A stretch of DNA of 64,000 bases from Tepidiforma bonchosmolovskayae (GTDB taxonomy: Bacteria > Chloroflexota > Dehalococcoidia > Tepidiformales > Tepidiformaceae). Position numbers and translations under genes: made by a program. Shown piece after piece: positions 35,224 through 43,758 of this stretch. Positions within the stretch are counted from its first letter, which is position 1; each line of letters starts with the position of its first letter. The stretch is taken from the NCBI RefSeq assembly GCF_008838325.1, contig NZ_CP042829.1:1178001-1242000 (forward strand). Reading direction: 5' to 3'. Under the pieces are notes generated by a model, which was not told the origin of the DNA, made no database searches, and saw only the letters and a list, made by a program, of their open reading frames with translations.

Positions 35224-37169
35224 CACCCCGCCTCCCCGAGCGCGAGCCGGCTCTCGAACGCGAGCCCGGCGCGGTAGCTGATGTCGATGCCGAGGACGCG
35301 GTACGCTGCGGGCGCCGGGCCGGCGAGCGGGTGGGCGCAGGTCACGACGTCGTACAGCTGCAGCCCGGCGTGGAACGGGATGCGCGCCCGCGCGAGGACC
35401 GGGCCGCGGCGCAGCCGGGCGAGCAGCCGCTCCGCGAAGGCGGCGGCCAGCGGATCGCTCGCCGCTCCGAGTTCGCGGCGGAGGATGAGCGCGGGGCCGT
35501 CGCGGAGGAGGTCGGCGCCGCGGTACGCCTCGGCGACGCGGCCGTCGCCCTGGACCCGGACCCAGGCGGGGAGCGCCCGGGCCGCCGGTTCGAACGCGAG
35601 GAGGGGGTGGCCGCCCTCGCCGAGGAGCGCCGCCGGCGGGTCGCCGGGGGAGAGGCCGCAGATTTCGAGGCCGGATTCCGCGCGGAAGGCGTCGGACGTC
35701 GGTTCGAGCAGGCGGAGCGCGGCCGCGAGCGCCGGTTCGCCGGCCTGGATGACGAAGGCGGCCGTTTCGGTCGTCCAGGCACCGGAGGGCGGGAGGTCGG
35801 CCGCGGCCGTGACGGGCAGCCCGGCGCGTGCCGCCAGCCAGGCGACCGCCTCGCCGCGGGTGGCGCCGGCCGGCGCGGCCCAGCTCGCCGGGGCGCGGTA
35901 GGCCGCGAGCCGCTCCCAGGGGCCGTCCACCCCGAGGCGGACCGACTGCACGCCGCCCGCGCGGCGGCGGACGGCGCGGGCAACCGTCCCGCGGAGGACG
36001 AGGCCGTACTCGGGCGCGCCGCCGGGGCCGGAGCGGTAGCCGAAGCTGACTTCCACACCTGCGCCCGGCCCGAGGAGCGGCTCCGCCCCGGCACGGCCAT
36101 CGCGGTCGTCGAGGTCGAGCTCCCCGGCCGAGGCCGCCGGGCCGAGCGTCCAGCGGAGGGCGCGCAGCCGGTCAGAGACGTCGAGCAGATCGCCGAGCGG
36201 GGCTGCCCTGCGGGAGGTCGGCGAGGCAGCGACCAGCTGCGCGGCGTCGGCGGCGAGGGCGAGGCCGAACGGCGCCCCGCCGGCCAGCGGCACAGGCTCC
36301 GACCAGGGCGCCAGCGCCGCGGTCACCGCCTGGGCGACCATGACGCGGGTCTCCGCCACCGGCCCGGTCCGCACCTCGCGGAAGGCGGCAACCGGGAGGT
36401 TAGCGGCGGCCGCGCCGGGCCGGTCGAAGGCAACGCCGCCGAGGGCGTCGGCGCGGGCGATGACCGCGGGGCCGAACCAGGCGTTGGCGGGCAGGGTGCC
36501 GTCGCCCATCACGTGGGCAGCGGCGAGGGCGTCGCCGGAACCGGGCGCGGTGCCGGTCACGATGAGGTGGTAGTCGTTCGGGATGTGGACCGCGGCGAGG
36601 CCAGTAATCGTGCTCCAGGCCGCGGAGGCGGTCCAGGCGGTGCCGGAAGCGGCCCAGGTGCCGGCCGTCCGGCGGAGCCGCTTCACCGGCGGGGCCGTGC
36701 CGACGGTGTAAAAGGCGCAGAGGTTGCCGTTCGACTGGCGGCCGGCGAGGGCGAGCGCACCGATGGCGCCGCTTTCGGTCACGCGGGTGACGGGCGCCGA
36801 CCAGGTGAGGCCGTCATCGAACGAGCTGAGCGTGCGCAGCGCCGCGCCGTCGGCGAAGGCGATGACGGCTTCCCCGGGGACAGCCGCGAGGGCGACCGGC
36901 GCGCCAGCGGGCAGCGCGGCGAGCGGCGCCGACCACGCGCCCCAGGCGCGCCGGACCCGGAGGGCGCCGCCGTCGTTCACGGCCTGGAGGGGCGTGCCGG
37001 CCGCGGAGAGAGCCAGGGCGTGGGGCGCCTCTGTGCCGGGCATGGCAATGGGCGGTCCGAAGGCGAGGAGGGCGATGGCGGCGCGCCGCCGGGAAAGGAT
37101 GACGCGGAGCGCCGGCCGGCGGCGGGCGCCGGACTGGTGGGCGAGGAGCGATGGCGGAAGGGTGCGCAT
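35223..37169 (-). CDS. Large phage-tail/baseplate-like protein
   Basis: This 648-residue protein has an N-terminal half (about 45-310) with repeated beta-sheet blades and one Asp-box-like SFDDGLTWSAPV, as in beta-propellers. The C-terminal half (about 320-648) begins DVSDRLRALRWTLG and continues with GELDLDDRDG, PGAGVEVSFGYRSG and VLRGTVARAVRR, resembling phage tail-hub or baseplate proteins. No lysogeny or packaging genes surround it. The composition matches the host, which argues for long residence. The function is unproven: structural part of a phage-like particle or a domesticated adhesin. Confidence 0.55.
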   Translation of the reverse strand: MRTLPPSLLAHQSGARRRPALRVILSRRRAAIALLAFGPPIAMPGTEAPHALALSAAGTPLQAVNDGGALRVRRAWGAWSAPLAALPAGAPVALAAVPGEAVIAFADGAALRTLSSFDDGLTWSAPVTRVTESGAIGALALAGRQSNGNLCAFYTVGTAPPVKRLRRTAGTWAASGTAWTASAAWSTITGLAAVHIPNDYHLIVTGTAPGSGDALAAAHVMGDGTLPANAWFGPAVIARADALGGVAFDRPGAAAANLPVAAFREVRTGPVAETRVMVAQAVTAALAPWSEPVPLAGGAPFGLALAADAAQLVAASPTSRRAAPLGDLLDVSDRLRALRWTLGPAASAGELDLDDRDGRAGAEPLLGPGAGVEVSFGYRSGPGGAPEYGLVLRGTVARAVRRRAGGVQSVRLGVDGPWERLAAYRAPASWAAPAGATRGEAVAWLAARAGLPVTAAADLPPSGAWTTETAAFVIQAGEPALAAALRLLEPTSDAFRAESGLEICGLSPGDPPAALLGEGGHPLLAFEPAARALPAWVRVQGDGRVAEAYRGADLLRDGPALILRRELGAASDPLAAAFAERLLARLRRGPVLARARIPFHAGLQLYDVVTCAHPLAGPAPAAYRVLGIDISYRAGLAFESRLALGEAG

Positions 37170-37237
37170 GCCGCCACGCTGGCAGGGCCGTGCGGCAGCG
37201 CCAACCGGGGGCCGTCACCCCCGGGCGGCCAGGCGCC

Positions 37238-38629
37238 TCAGGTGCGGGATGCCGCGGCCGAGCGGGCCGTTTCGAGCCCTTCGTCGGCGCTCTTCGGCGC
37301 AGGGAGCAGGAGGAGGTAGGCCGACCCGAGGAGCCCGGCCATGATCGAGGCGGCAAGAATGCCGATCTTCGCCTCGTCGAGGTGGGCCGGGTTGTCGAAG
37401 CTGAGGCCGGCGATGAAGAGTGCAACCGTGAAGCCGACGCCGCCGATCATGCCGGCGCCGAGGACCTGGCGGAAGTTCGTATTGGCCGGGAGCTGGGCAA
37501 GCCCGAGCCGGACGCAAATCCAGCTCGTGAGGAAGATGCCGATCGGCTTGCCGAAGACGAGGCCGAAGGCCACCCCGAGGGTGACCGGGCTCGAGAACGC
37601 CGTCCGGAGCATCTCGCCGGAGACGGCCACGCCCGCGTTCGCCAGGGAGAAGATGGGAACGATGAGGTAGGCCGTCCAGGGGGCGAGCCGGTGCTCCAGC
37701 CGGTCGAGCGGGCTCTCCATCCCGCTCACGAGGTCCTCCATCTGGGCGAGGGCCTCCTGCATCCGGTCGTGGTCGCCGTCGGCGCGGGCGAGGGCGTACT
37801 CGGCCTGGAGGCGTTCCATCGTCGCGTCGTAGTCCGCGCTGCTGTAGTAGGGGCGCGAGGGCGTGAGCATGGCGAGGATGACGCCAGCGATCGTGGCGTG
37901 GATGCCGGACTTCAGCATCGCGGCCCAGAAGAGCACGCCGAGGAAGACGTACGGCCCGATGGCGCGCACACCCCCGCGGTTGATGACGAGGATGATGAGC
38001 AGGACGAGCAGTGCCCAGCCAATCGCCTCAAGCGAGAGGGATTCGGTGTAGAAGACGGCGATGACGATGATGCCGCCGAGGTCGTCGGCGACGGCAAGGG
38101 CGAGGAGGAAGACCTTGAGCGGTGTCGGCACCCGCTTGCCGAGGAGGGTGAGGACACCGACGGCGAAGGCGATGTCGGTCGCCATCGGGATGCCCCAGCC
38201 GTGCGACGTCTCCCTGCCGGCGTTGAAGGCGGTGTAGATGAGGGCCGGGCCGAGCATGCCGCCGAGGGCTGCCGCCACGGGGAGGATGGCGCGCCGCGGG
38301 CTCGAGAGTTCCCCGGAGACCAGCTCACGCTTGATTTCGAGGCCGACGACGAAGAAGAAGAGCACCATCAGGCCGTCGTTGACGGCGTGCCCGAGGTGCT
38401 GCTCGATTTTGAACAGGTGGAGGTCGAGGGCGAGCTCCGTCTCCCAGAGGCTGTAGTAGCTGTGGTCCCAGGGCGAGTTCACCCAAATGAGGGCGATGAT
38501 GGCGCCGATGAGGAGGACGATGCCGCCCGAGGCTTCGATGGCGGCGAACCGCTGGGCCGGCTGCACGAAACGCCGGACAACGAAGCGGCGGCCGTGGCCG
38601 CCGATCAGCTCGTCGATTGCTCGTAACAC
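37238..38629 (-). CDS. nhaA: Na+/H+ antiporter NhaA
   Basis: This 463-residue antiporter has 12 expected helices. The paired aspartates of the ion site are in LALAVADDLGGI near residue 190, and MATDIAFAVGVL near 155 also matches. The N-terminus (EASGGIVLLIGAIIALIWVNS) and GMIGGVGFTVALFIAGLSF near the end are typical. An inserted cytoplasmic helical loop of about 50 residues (PYYSSADYDATMERLQAEYAL and on) lies between helices VIII and IX, as in several Gram-positive NhaA. The start GTG-TTA is unusual in this genome and may be misplaced. It exports Na+ and controls pH. Confidence 0.93.
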   Translation of the reverse strand: MLRAIDELIGGHGRRFVVRRFVQPAQRFAAIEASGGIVLLIGAIIALIWVNSPWDHSYYSLWETELALDLHLFKIEQHLGHAVNDGLMVLFFFVVGLEIKRELVSGELSSPRRAILPVAAALGGMLGPALIYTAFNAGRETSHGWGIPMATDIAFAVGVLTLLGKRVPTPLKVFLLALAVADDLGGIIVIAVFYTESLSLEAIGWALLVLLIILVINRGGVRAIGPYVFLGVLFWAAMLKSGIHATIAGVILAMLTPSRPYYSSADYDATMERLQAEYALARADGDHDRMQEALAQMEDLVSGMESPLDRLEHRLAPWTAYLIVPIFSLANAGVAVSGEMLRTAFSSPVTLGVAFGLVFGKPIGIFLTSWICVRLGLAQLPANTNFRQVLGAGMIGGVGFTVALFIAGLSFDNPAHLDEAKIGILAASIMAGLLGSAYLLLLPAPKSADEGLETARSAAASRT

Positions 38630-38730
38630 GTCGGATGTAGCCTAGGGCGTTCGAAGCTGCAGTCAACGGGGGCCGCGGCCGTCCCCCTGCAGCTTCCGCG
38701 TGCCCGCGGCGGGCCGTACCATCGCCCCCC

Positions 38731-40125
38731 ATGGGGCCGCGCATCCTCATCCTCGCCCGGGGGTACCTCGGCAGCCACATGTCCGCGCCGGGCATCCGCG
38801 CCACGGCCCAGGCCCGCGTCCTGGCCGAGCACGTGCCGGGCGCGCGGGTCACGCTCGCCGGGCCGAACGAGGACTACGAGCAGCCGGCCGACGGGGCCTA
38901 CCGGGTGACCCGCTGGAGCGCCCGCAACCTCCTCCAGCTCACGGCGGCGCACGACGTGGTCATCAGCTCGATGCTGCCGCCGCATATCGCCATCTTCTAC
39001 CCGTGGAAGCGGTACGTGGTGGACCTCTTTTCGCAGTACGCGATGGAGTGGATGGAGGTGGGAATGCAGCACTACGAGGGGCGCCACCGCGACGCCTGGG
39101 CCGAGCGCACGCGGGCCGTGCTCGGGATGCAGCTGACGCTCGCCGACTTCATCCTCACCTGCAACGAACGCCAGCGCGACAGCTACATCGGGATGATGAC
39201 CTCGCTCGGGCTGATCTCGCCGCGGGTCTACGAGGCCGACCCCACCCTGCGCCGCTACATCGACTCCGCGCCGCACGGCATCCGGCCCGAGCCGCCCATC
39301 CCGGGGGAGCGGGTGCTCCGCGGGGTGCGGCCCGGCTTCGGCGAGCACGACCGGATCATCCTCTGGAACGGCGGCATCATCCAGTGGTACGACCCGGCGA
39401 CGCTCATCGAAGCGCTCCGACTGTTGAACCGCGACGACGTGAAGCTGCTCTTCCTCGGCGCCTCCTACCCGGGCATCCGCGAACTCGGCAAGGGCGTCCG
39501 CTTCCAGGATGCGAAGGCGATCGCCGCCCGCAACGGCCAGCTGAACCGGACCATCTTCTTCGAGGAGGGCTGGGTCTCCCACGAGGAGGCGAAGCAGTAC
39601 GTGCTCGAGGCCGATATCTCGGTCTGCACCTACTTCGACAACATGGAGACCCGCTACAGCCATCGCACCCGGTTCGTCGACCTGATCTGGGGCGAGCTGC
39701 CGTTCATCTGCACCCACGGCGACGTGCTGGCTGAGGAGGTGGCGCAGGAGGGCTGGGGGCTCGTCGTGCCCGAAGGGGATGCGCCGGCGCTCGCGCAGGC
39801 CATCGCGAAGCTGCTCGACGACCGCGAGTTCTATACCCGCTGCAGGGCGAACCTCGCCGCCGCCCGGCCGCGCCTCCAGTGGAGCGCAACGATGAAGCCG
39901 CTCATCCGCTTCTGCATGGAAACCGGCGAGCCGGTCTCGCCGAAGTGGGAGCGGCTGCCCGGGCTGGCTCAGCGGCTGACCGCCTACACCGCGCGGCGCG
40001 CCGTCTTCAACTTCTTCGACCGGAAGCTGAAACAGCGCTCGGAGCGGCTCGAGGCAGCGGAGAAGAAAGAGCGGCTCCGGCAGGAGCGGCTGGCGCGCTT
40101 CGCCGGCGGGGGGAGCGTGAAGTGA
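38731..40125 (+). CDS. GT4-like glycosyltransferase A
   Basis: The 464-residue GT-B-fold protein has an N-terminal acceptor domain (SHMSAPGIRATAQARVLAEH) and a C-terminal sugar-nucleotide domain with ILWNGGIIQWYDPATLIEAL, FFEEGWVSHEEA and a later LEADISVCTYFDNMETRYSHRTR in place of the usual E-x7-E. Its C-terminus is a charged coiled tail. TACCAT ends eight bases before ATG. Its stop overlaps the start of the paralogue behind it as GTGA. The products are probably cell-surface polysaccharides or glycoconjugates, but the acceptor is unknown. Confidence 0.85.
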   Translation: MGPRILILARGYLGSHMSAPGIRATAQARVLAEHVPGARVTLAGPNEDYEQPADGAYRVTRWSARNLLQLTAAHDVVISSMLPPHIAIFYPWKRYVVDLFSQYAMEWMEVGMQHYEGRHRDAWAERTRAVLGMQLTLADFILTCNERQRDSYIGMMTSLGLISPRVYEADPTLRRYIDSAPHGIRPEPPIPGERVLRGVRPGFGEHDRIILWNGGIIQWYDPATLIEALRLLNRDDVKLLFLGASYPGIRELGKGVRFQDAKAIAARNGQLNRTIFFEEGWVSHEEAKQYVLEADISVCTYFDNMETRYSHRTRFVDLIWGELPFICTHGDVLAEEVAQEGWGLVVPEGDAPALAQAIAKLLDDREFYTRCRANLAAARPRLQWSATMKPLIRFCMETGEPVSPKWERLPGLAQRLTAYTARRAVFNFFDRKLKQRSERLEAAEKKERLRQERLARFAGGGSVK

Positions 40126-41429
40126 AGATCCTCGTCCTTTCGCGGGCAGCGGTCGGGCCGCGGATGGCCTCGCCGGGCGTGCGGGCCTACCAGCTTGCGG
40201 GGGCGCTCAGCCGGGCCCTGCCGGAGGCGGAGATTACCCTCGCCATCCCCGGCGACCGCGGGGAGGTCGCCCCGCCGGGCCGGACGGTCCGCATCCAGCC
40301 CTACGCCACGAACGCCGACGCCGTCTTCCTCGCAGGCCAGCACGACGTGGCGATTTCGCGGAACTTCCCGCCGCAGTTCATCCGGCTGATGGGCAAGACC
40401 CGGCTCGCGCTCGATGGGTTCACGCCGCTCTTCATCGAGTGGATGGAGCTCTCGGAGCGGGACATCCTGCCGAAGTGGCGGCGGACGTGGATGGCCTCGA
40501 ACCGCTGGTACCTGAACATGCAGCTCACGATGGCGGACTTCATCTTCTGCGCCGACGACCGCCAGCGGGACCTCTGGATCGGCATGATGATGGCGCTCGA
40601 CCTCGTACCGCCCTCGGTCTACGCGCGCGACCCCTCGCTCCGGCAGTACATCGACGTGGTGCCCTACGGGGTGCCGTCGCAGCCGCTGCGCCCGAAGGGG
40701 CCGGTGCTCAAGGGGGTGGTGCCCGGCATCGAGCCGGGCGACCGGGTGCTGCTCTGGAACGGCGGCATCACCGAGTGGAACGACACCGGGACGCTTCTCC
40801 GCGCGATGGCCCTGCTCGCCGCGCGCCGGCCGGAGGTGAAGCTCGTCTTCATGGGCGTGAACCACCCCGATTTCGCCTTCGGGCCGAACGCCGGGGTCAC
40901 GCGGCAGACGATCGAACTGGCGGAGGAGCTGGGGCTGCGCGGCAGGACGGTGTTCTTCCTCGAAGGCTGGGTGCCCTACGCCGAAATCGACAGCTACCTC
41001 GCGGAAGCCGACGCCAGCGTCTGCCTCGGCTACGAAAATCTCGAGGCCCGCTTCGCCTTCCGCACGCGGTACGTCGACCTCTTCCGGGCGCGGGTGCCGC
41101 TCCTCTGCACCCGCGGCGATGTGCTGGCCGAGCGGGTGGAGCGCGAGCCGCTCGGCCTCACCGTGGCGGAGCGCGACGTGGAGGCCGTCGCTGCGGGAAT
41201 CGAGCGGCTGCTTGATGACGAGCCCTTCCGGGAGCGGTGCCGCGAGAACCTTGGGCGCGTCGCCGCCGAGCTCTCGTGGGATGCGGCCGTTCGGCCGCTG
41301 GTCGACTTCTGCCTGCGGGACAGGAGCGTGGCGCTCCCGGCGCGGCAGCGGCAGCTCCGGGCGCTGGTGCGCGGGGGCATGTACGTCGGCCTGAAGAAGG
41401 CCTGTAAGAGCCCGCCGCTCCACCTGTAG
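40122..41429 (+). CDS. GT4-like glycosyltransferase B (tandem paralogue)
   Basis: The 435-residue protein is clearly homologous to the preceding one. Shared blocks include the RDLWIGMMMAL / DSYIGMMTSL region, YIDVVPYGV / YIDSAPHGI, LLWNGGITEWND and FLEGWVPYAEI. It starts at GTG 40122 in a four-base overlap with gene A, so the two enzymes are likely made in equal amounts. No third glycan gene lies nearby. The paralogues probably act in sequence on one substrate or as a complex. Confidence 0.85.
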   Translation: MKILVLSRAAVGPRMASPGVRAYQLAGALSRALPEAEITLAIPGDRGEVAPPGRTVRIQPYATNADAVFLAGQHDVAISRNFPPQFIRLMGKTRLALDGFTPLFIEWMELSERDILPKWRRTWMASNRWYLNMQLTMADFIFCADDRQRDLWIGMMMALDLVPPSVYARDPSLRQYIDVVPYGVPSQPLRPKGPVLKGVVPGIEPGDRVLLWNGGITEWNDTGTLLRAMALLAARRPEVKLVFMGVNHPDFAFGPNAGVTRQTIELAEELGLRGRTVFFLEGWVPYAEIDSYLAEADASVCLGYENLEARFAFRTRYVDLFRARVPLLCTRGDVLAERVEREPLGLTVAERDVEAVAAGIERLLDDEPFRERCRENLGRVAAELSWDAAVRPLVDFCLRDRSVALPARQRQLRALVRGGMYVGLKKACKSPPLHL

Positions 41430-41465
41430 CGGGGGCGCGGGCCGGGTTCGCCAACGCAAACAAAT

Positions 41466-41491
41466 GGGGGAGCGGCCGCAGCCGCTCCCCC
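41466..41491 (-). terminator. Bidirectional terminator hairpin between glycosyltransferase B and chemoreceptor 2
   Basis: GGGGGAGCGG and CCGCTCCCCC form a perfect 10-bp stem with a six-base loop. On the minus strand it is followed by ATTTGTTTG, a good T-rich tail for ending the chemoreceptor transcript. On the plus strand it follows the glycosyltransferase stop by 36 bases. Confidence 0.75.
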
Positions 41492-41519
41492 TGGAGCACC
41501 CGGTGCCCGGTCCGGGGGC

Positions 41520-43562
41520 TCAGCCCTGGGCGAGGCGGAACCGGCTGGCAGCCTCGGCGAGCGCCTTCGCGAACTCGCGCATCTGGCTCGCGGTTGCCGC
41601 CAGCTCCTCCGACTGCGCGGAGAGCTCTTCAGTGGAGGCCGAGACCTGCTCGGCCGAGGCGGAGGTCTGCTCGGAGGTCACCGAGACCTGGGAGATGACC
41701 ATCGCGACCCGCTCGGTGCCGGAGGCCATCTCGGCGGCGCCGGCGGCCGAATCGCGGCTCACCTGGGCGATCGCCTCCGTCGCTTCGACGATGCGGCCCG
41801 CGCCCCGGGCGAGCTCCTGCACCTCGGCGGCCACCTCCTTCATCCGGTCGGCGGCCGACTGCACGGCGCCGATGATCGCCTCGAGCGACTGCCCGGCGTG
41901 CTGGGTGATCTCCCGGCCGCTGGTGACATCGCGGACGCCCTCAGCCATGGCGGCCACGGCCTCGCGGGTTCCGGCCTGCACCCGCGCGATGAGGTCGGCG
42001 ATTTCGCGGGTGCTCGCCTTGGAGCGCTCGGCGAGGCCGCGGACGTTCTCAGCGACGACGGCGAAGCCGCGGCCCTGCTCGCCGGCGCGGGCGGCCTCGA
42101 TCGCGGCGTTGAGGGCGAGCAGGTTCGTCTGGCTGGCGATCTCGTCGATCACCTTCACGATGTCGCCGATCTGCTGGCCGAGCCGGCCGAGCTCGTCCAC
42201 CCGCTCCGAGGCGCGGCCGACGGCAGCGGCGATCGACTCCATCGCTGCCACGGCCTGGCCGACGGCCTGCTTGCCCTGGAGGGCGGCCTCGCGCGTCTCC
42301 TCGGCGGCCTTCGCCACATCGAGCGAAACTTCGGAGGCGTGGCTGATCCGCTGGCCCATCGCCTCGGCCTCGCGCTGGCCGGCAGCGGCCGACTCGGCGC
42401 TCGACTGTGCGCTGGCGCTGAGCTGCTGCGAGCCGGCGGCGAGCTGGGTCACCTCGTGGGTGCTGTCCTGGGCGAGGGTGTTCAGGGTGACCGTCGAGGT
42501 CGTCACCTCGTTGATCGCCTGGGCGATCTGGCCCGTGGCGGCGGCCATCTGGTTCGACGATTCCTCGAGCTGGGCCGAGGCCGCGAAGATCGCCTGGGCG
42601 TTCTCCTGCACCGTGCCGACCAGCGCGGACAGGCTTTCCACCATTTCGCGCAGGGCGCGGCCGAGGGCATCCTGCGGCCCGCGCGGCTGCACCCGCACAT
42701 CGAGGTTGCCGTCGGCGACCTCCTTCGCGACGCCGACCATCTCGCGCAGGTAGGCCGTCATGTTCTCGAACGAGCGGGCCATCCGCCCGAGTTCGTCCTT
42801 CGACTGGATATCGACCGCAACCTCGACGTCGCCCTGCGCGATCCGGTCGGCGGCGTCGGCGGCCTTGCGGGCGGCGCCGGCGATCGAGCGGGCGAGCACC
42901 CAGGCCCCGCCGAAGCCGAGGATGATGGCGACTACCGTGAGCCCGATGAGCAGTATCCGGGCATCGGCGGCGGCCGCGTCCATCTGCTTCGCGGCTTTCG
43001 CTGCCTGCTCGGCGTTGTAGCGGGCGAGGAGGTCGAGGTTGTCGTTCAGCCGCTGCGCATCGGATTCGATCTGCGATGCGGTGATGACGGCGCCGACCTG
43101 GTCGCCCTTCGCTGCCTGGTCGAGGACGGAGGTGCGCCCGGCGACGACCCGCTGGGCGAGCTCTTCGATCATCACGAAGAGGTCGGCTTCGTCCTTCGAG
43201 TTGATGGTCGCGCGGTAGTTCTCGAGCTCCTGCTGGGCCTTCTGGAGCCCCTCCTTCGAGGATTCGACTGCGCGGGTGCGCTGGCCGGACTCGGCCGCGA
43301 GGAGCGCCTTCTTCTCGTCGCGTGCGCTGGCGTTGAAGTAGCGGATCGCCATCGCCGAGTGCTGCACGCCGAGGGTGTTCTTCCGGTACATCTCGTCGGC
43401 GCGGCTCGCCGCCCGGTCGAGCTGGTAGATGCCCATCGCGGCGACAATCGCCATCAGGACGAGGACGACAACGAATCCGCCGAGGATCTTGTGCACCAGG
43501 CGGAGATTGGTGATGACCCGGGGAACCCGGATGAACCGTGGCCGCACAACACGCAGCTGCAT
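41520..43562 (-). CDS. Methyl-accepting chemotaxis protein 2
   Basis: This 680-residue chemoreceptor has TM1 at about 24-45 ([21 protein letters not shown]). A helical extracytoplasmic sensor of the four-helix-bundle kind follows, then TM2 at about 204-226 and a HAMP domain ([27 protein letters not shown], quoted here in part: [10 protein letters not shown] and SKDELGRM). The signalling hairpin around [17 protein letters not shown] is like that of the first chemoreceptor. ATG 43562 is chosen for its AGGAGG site nine bases upstream. A longer frame upstream lacks support. Confidence 0.93.
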   Translation of the reverse strand: MQLRVVRPRFIRVPRVITNLRLVHKILGGFVVVLVLMAIVAAMGIYQLDRAASRADEMYRKNTLGVQHSAMAIRYFNASARDEKKALLAAESGQRTRAVESSKEGLQKAQQELENYRATINSKDEADLFVMIEELAQRVVAGRTSVLDQAAKGDQVGAVITASQIESDAQRLNDNLDLLARYNAEQAAKAAKQMDAAAADARILLIGLTVVAIILGFGGAWVLARSIAGAARKAADAADRIAQGDVEVAVDIQSKDELGRMARSFENMTAYLREMVGVAKEVADGNLDVRVQPRGPQDALGRALREMVESLSALVGTVQENAQAIFAASAQLEESSNQMAAATGQIAQAINEVTTSTVTLNTLAQDSTHEVTQLAAGSQQLSASAQSSAESAAAGQREAEAMGQRISHASEVSLDVAKAAEETREAALQGKQAVGQAVAAMESIAAAVGRASERVDELGRLGQQIGDIVKVIDEIASQTNLLALNAAIEAARAGEQGRGFAVVAENVRGLAERSKASTREIADLIARVQAGTREAVAAMAEGVRDVTSGREITQHAGQSLEAIIGAVQSAADRMKEVAAEVQELARGAGRIVEATEAIAQVSRDSAAGAAEMASGTERVAMVISQVSVTSEQTSASAEQVSASTEELSAQSEELAATASQMREFAKALAEAASRFRLAQG

Positions 43563-43745
43563 ACCTGGGAGCCTCCTGTCGCTGGCGCTGCCCGCGCCCG
43601 TAACACTGTGTTCATCATCGTTTGCGTAAATTCGACGGCCGCACGGGAGGATCACCTAGGGAGCGGGCCGGTTGCCACTACGGTGCGGGCGCGAAGACAC
43701 CAGTTAGCGCGCGCCCAGGGCGCGCGGGGCGCCGCGGCCGGCGCG

Positions 43746-43751
43746 TAGACT
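43746..43751 (+). promoter_or_regulatory. -10-like hexamer TAGACT for the metal ATPase, leaderless start
   Basis: TAGACT ends seven bases before ATG 43759, with no ribosome-binding site between. The position supports ATG 43759 rather than GTG 43756 as the start. A GC-rich palindrome at 43709-43725 lies upstream. Confidence 0.5.
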
Positions 43752-43758
43752 GGCCGTG

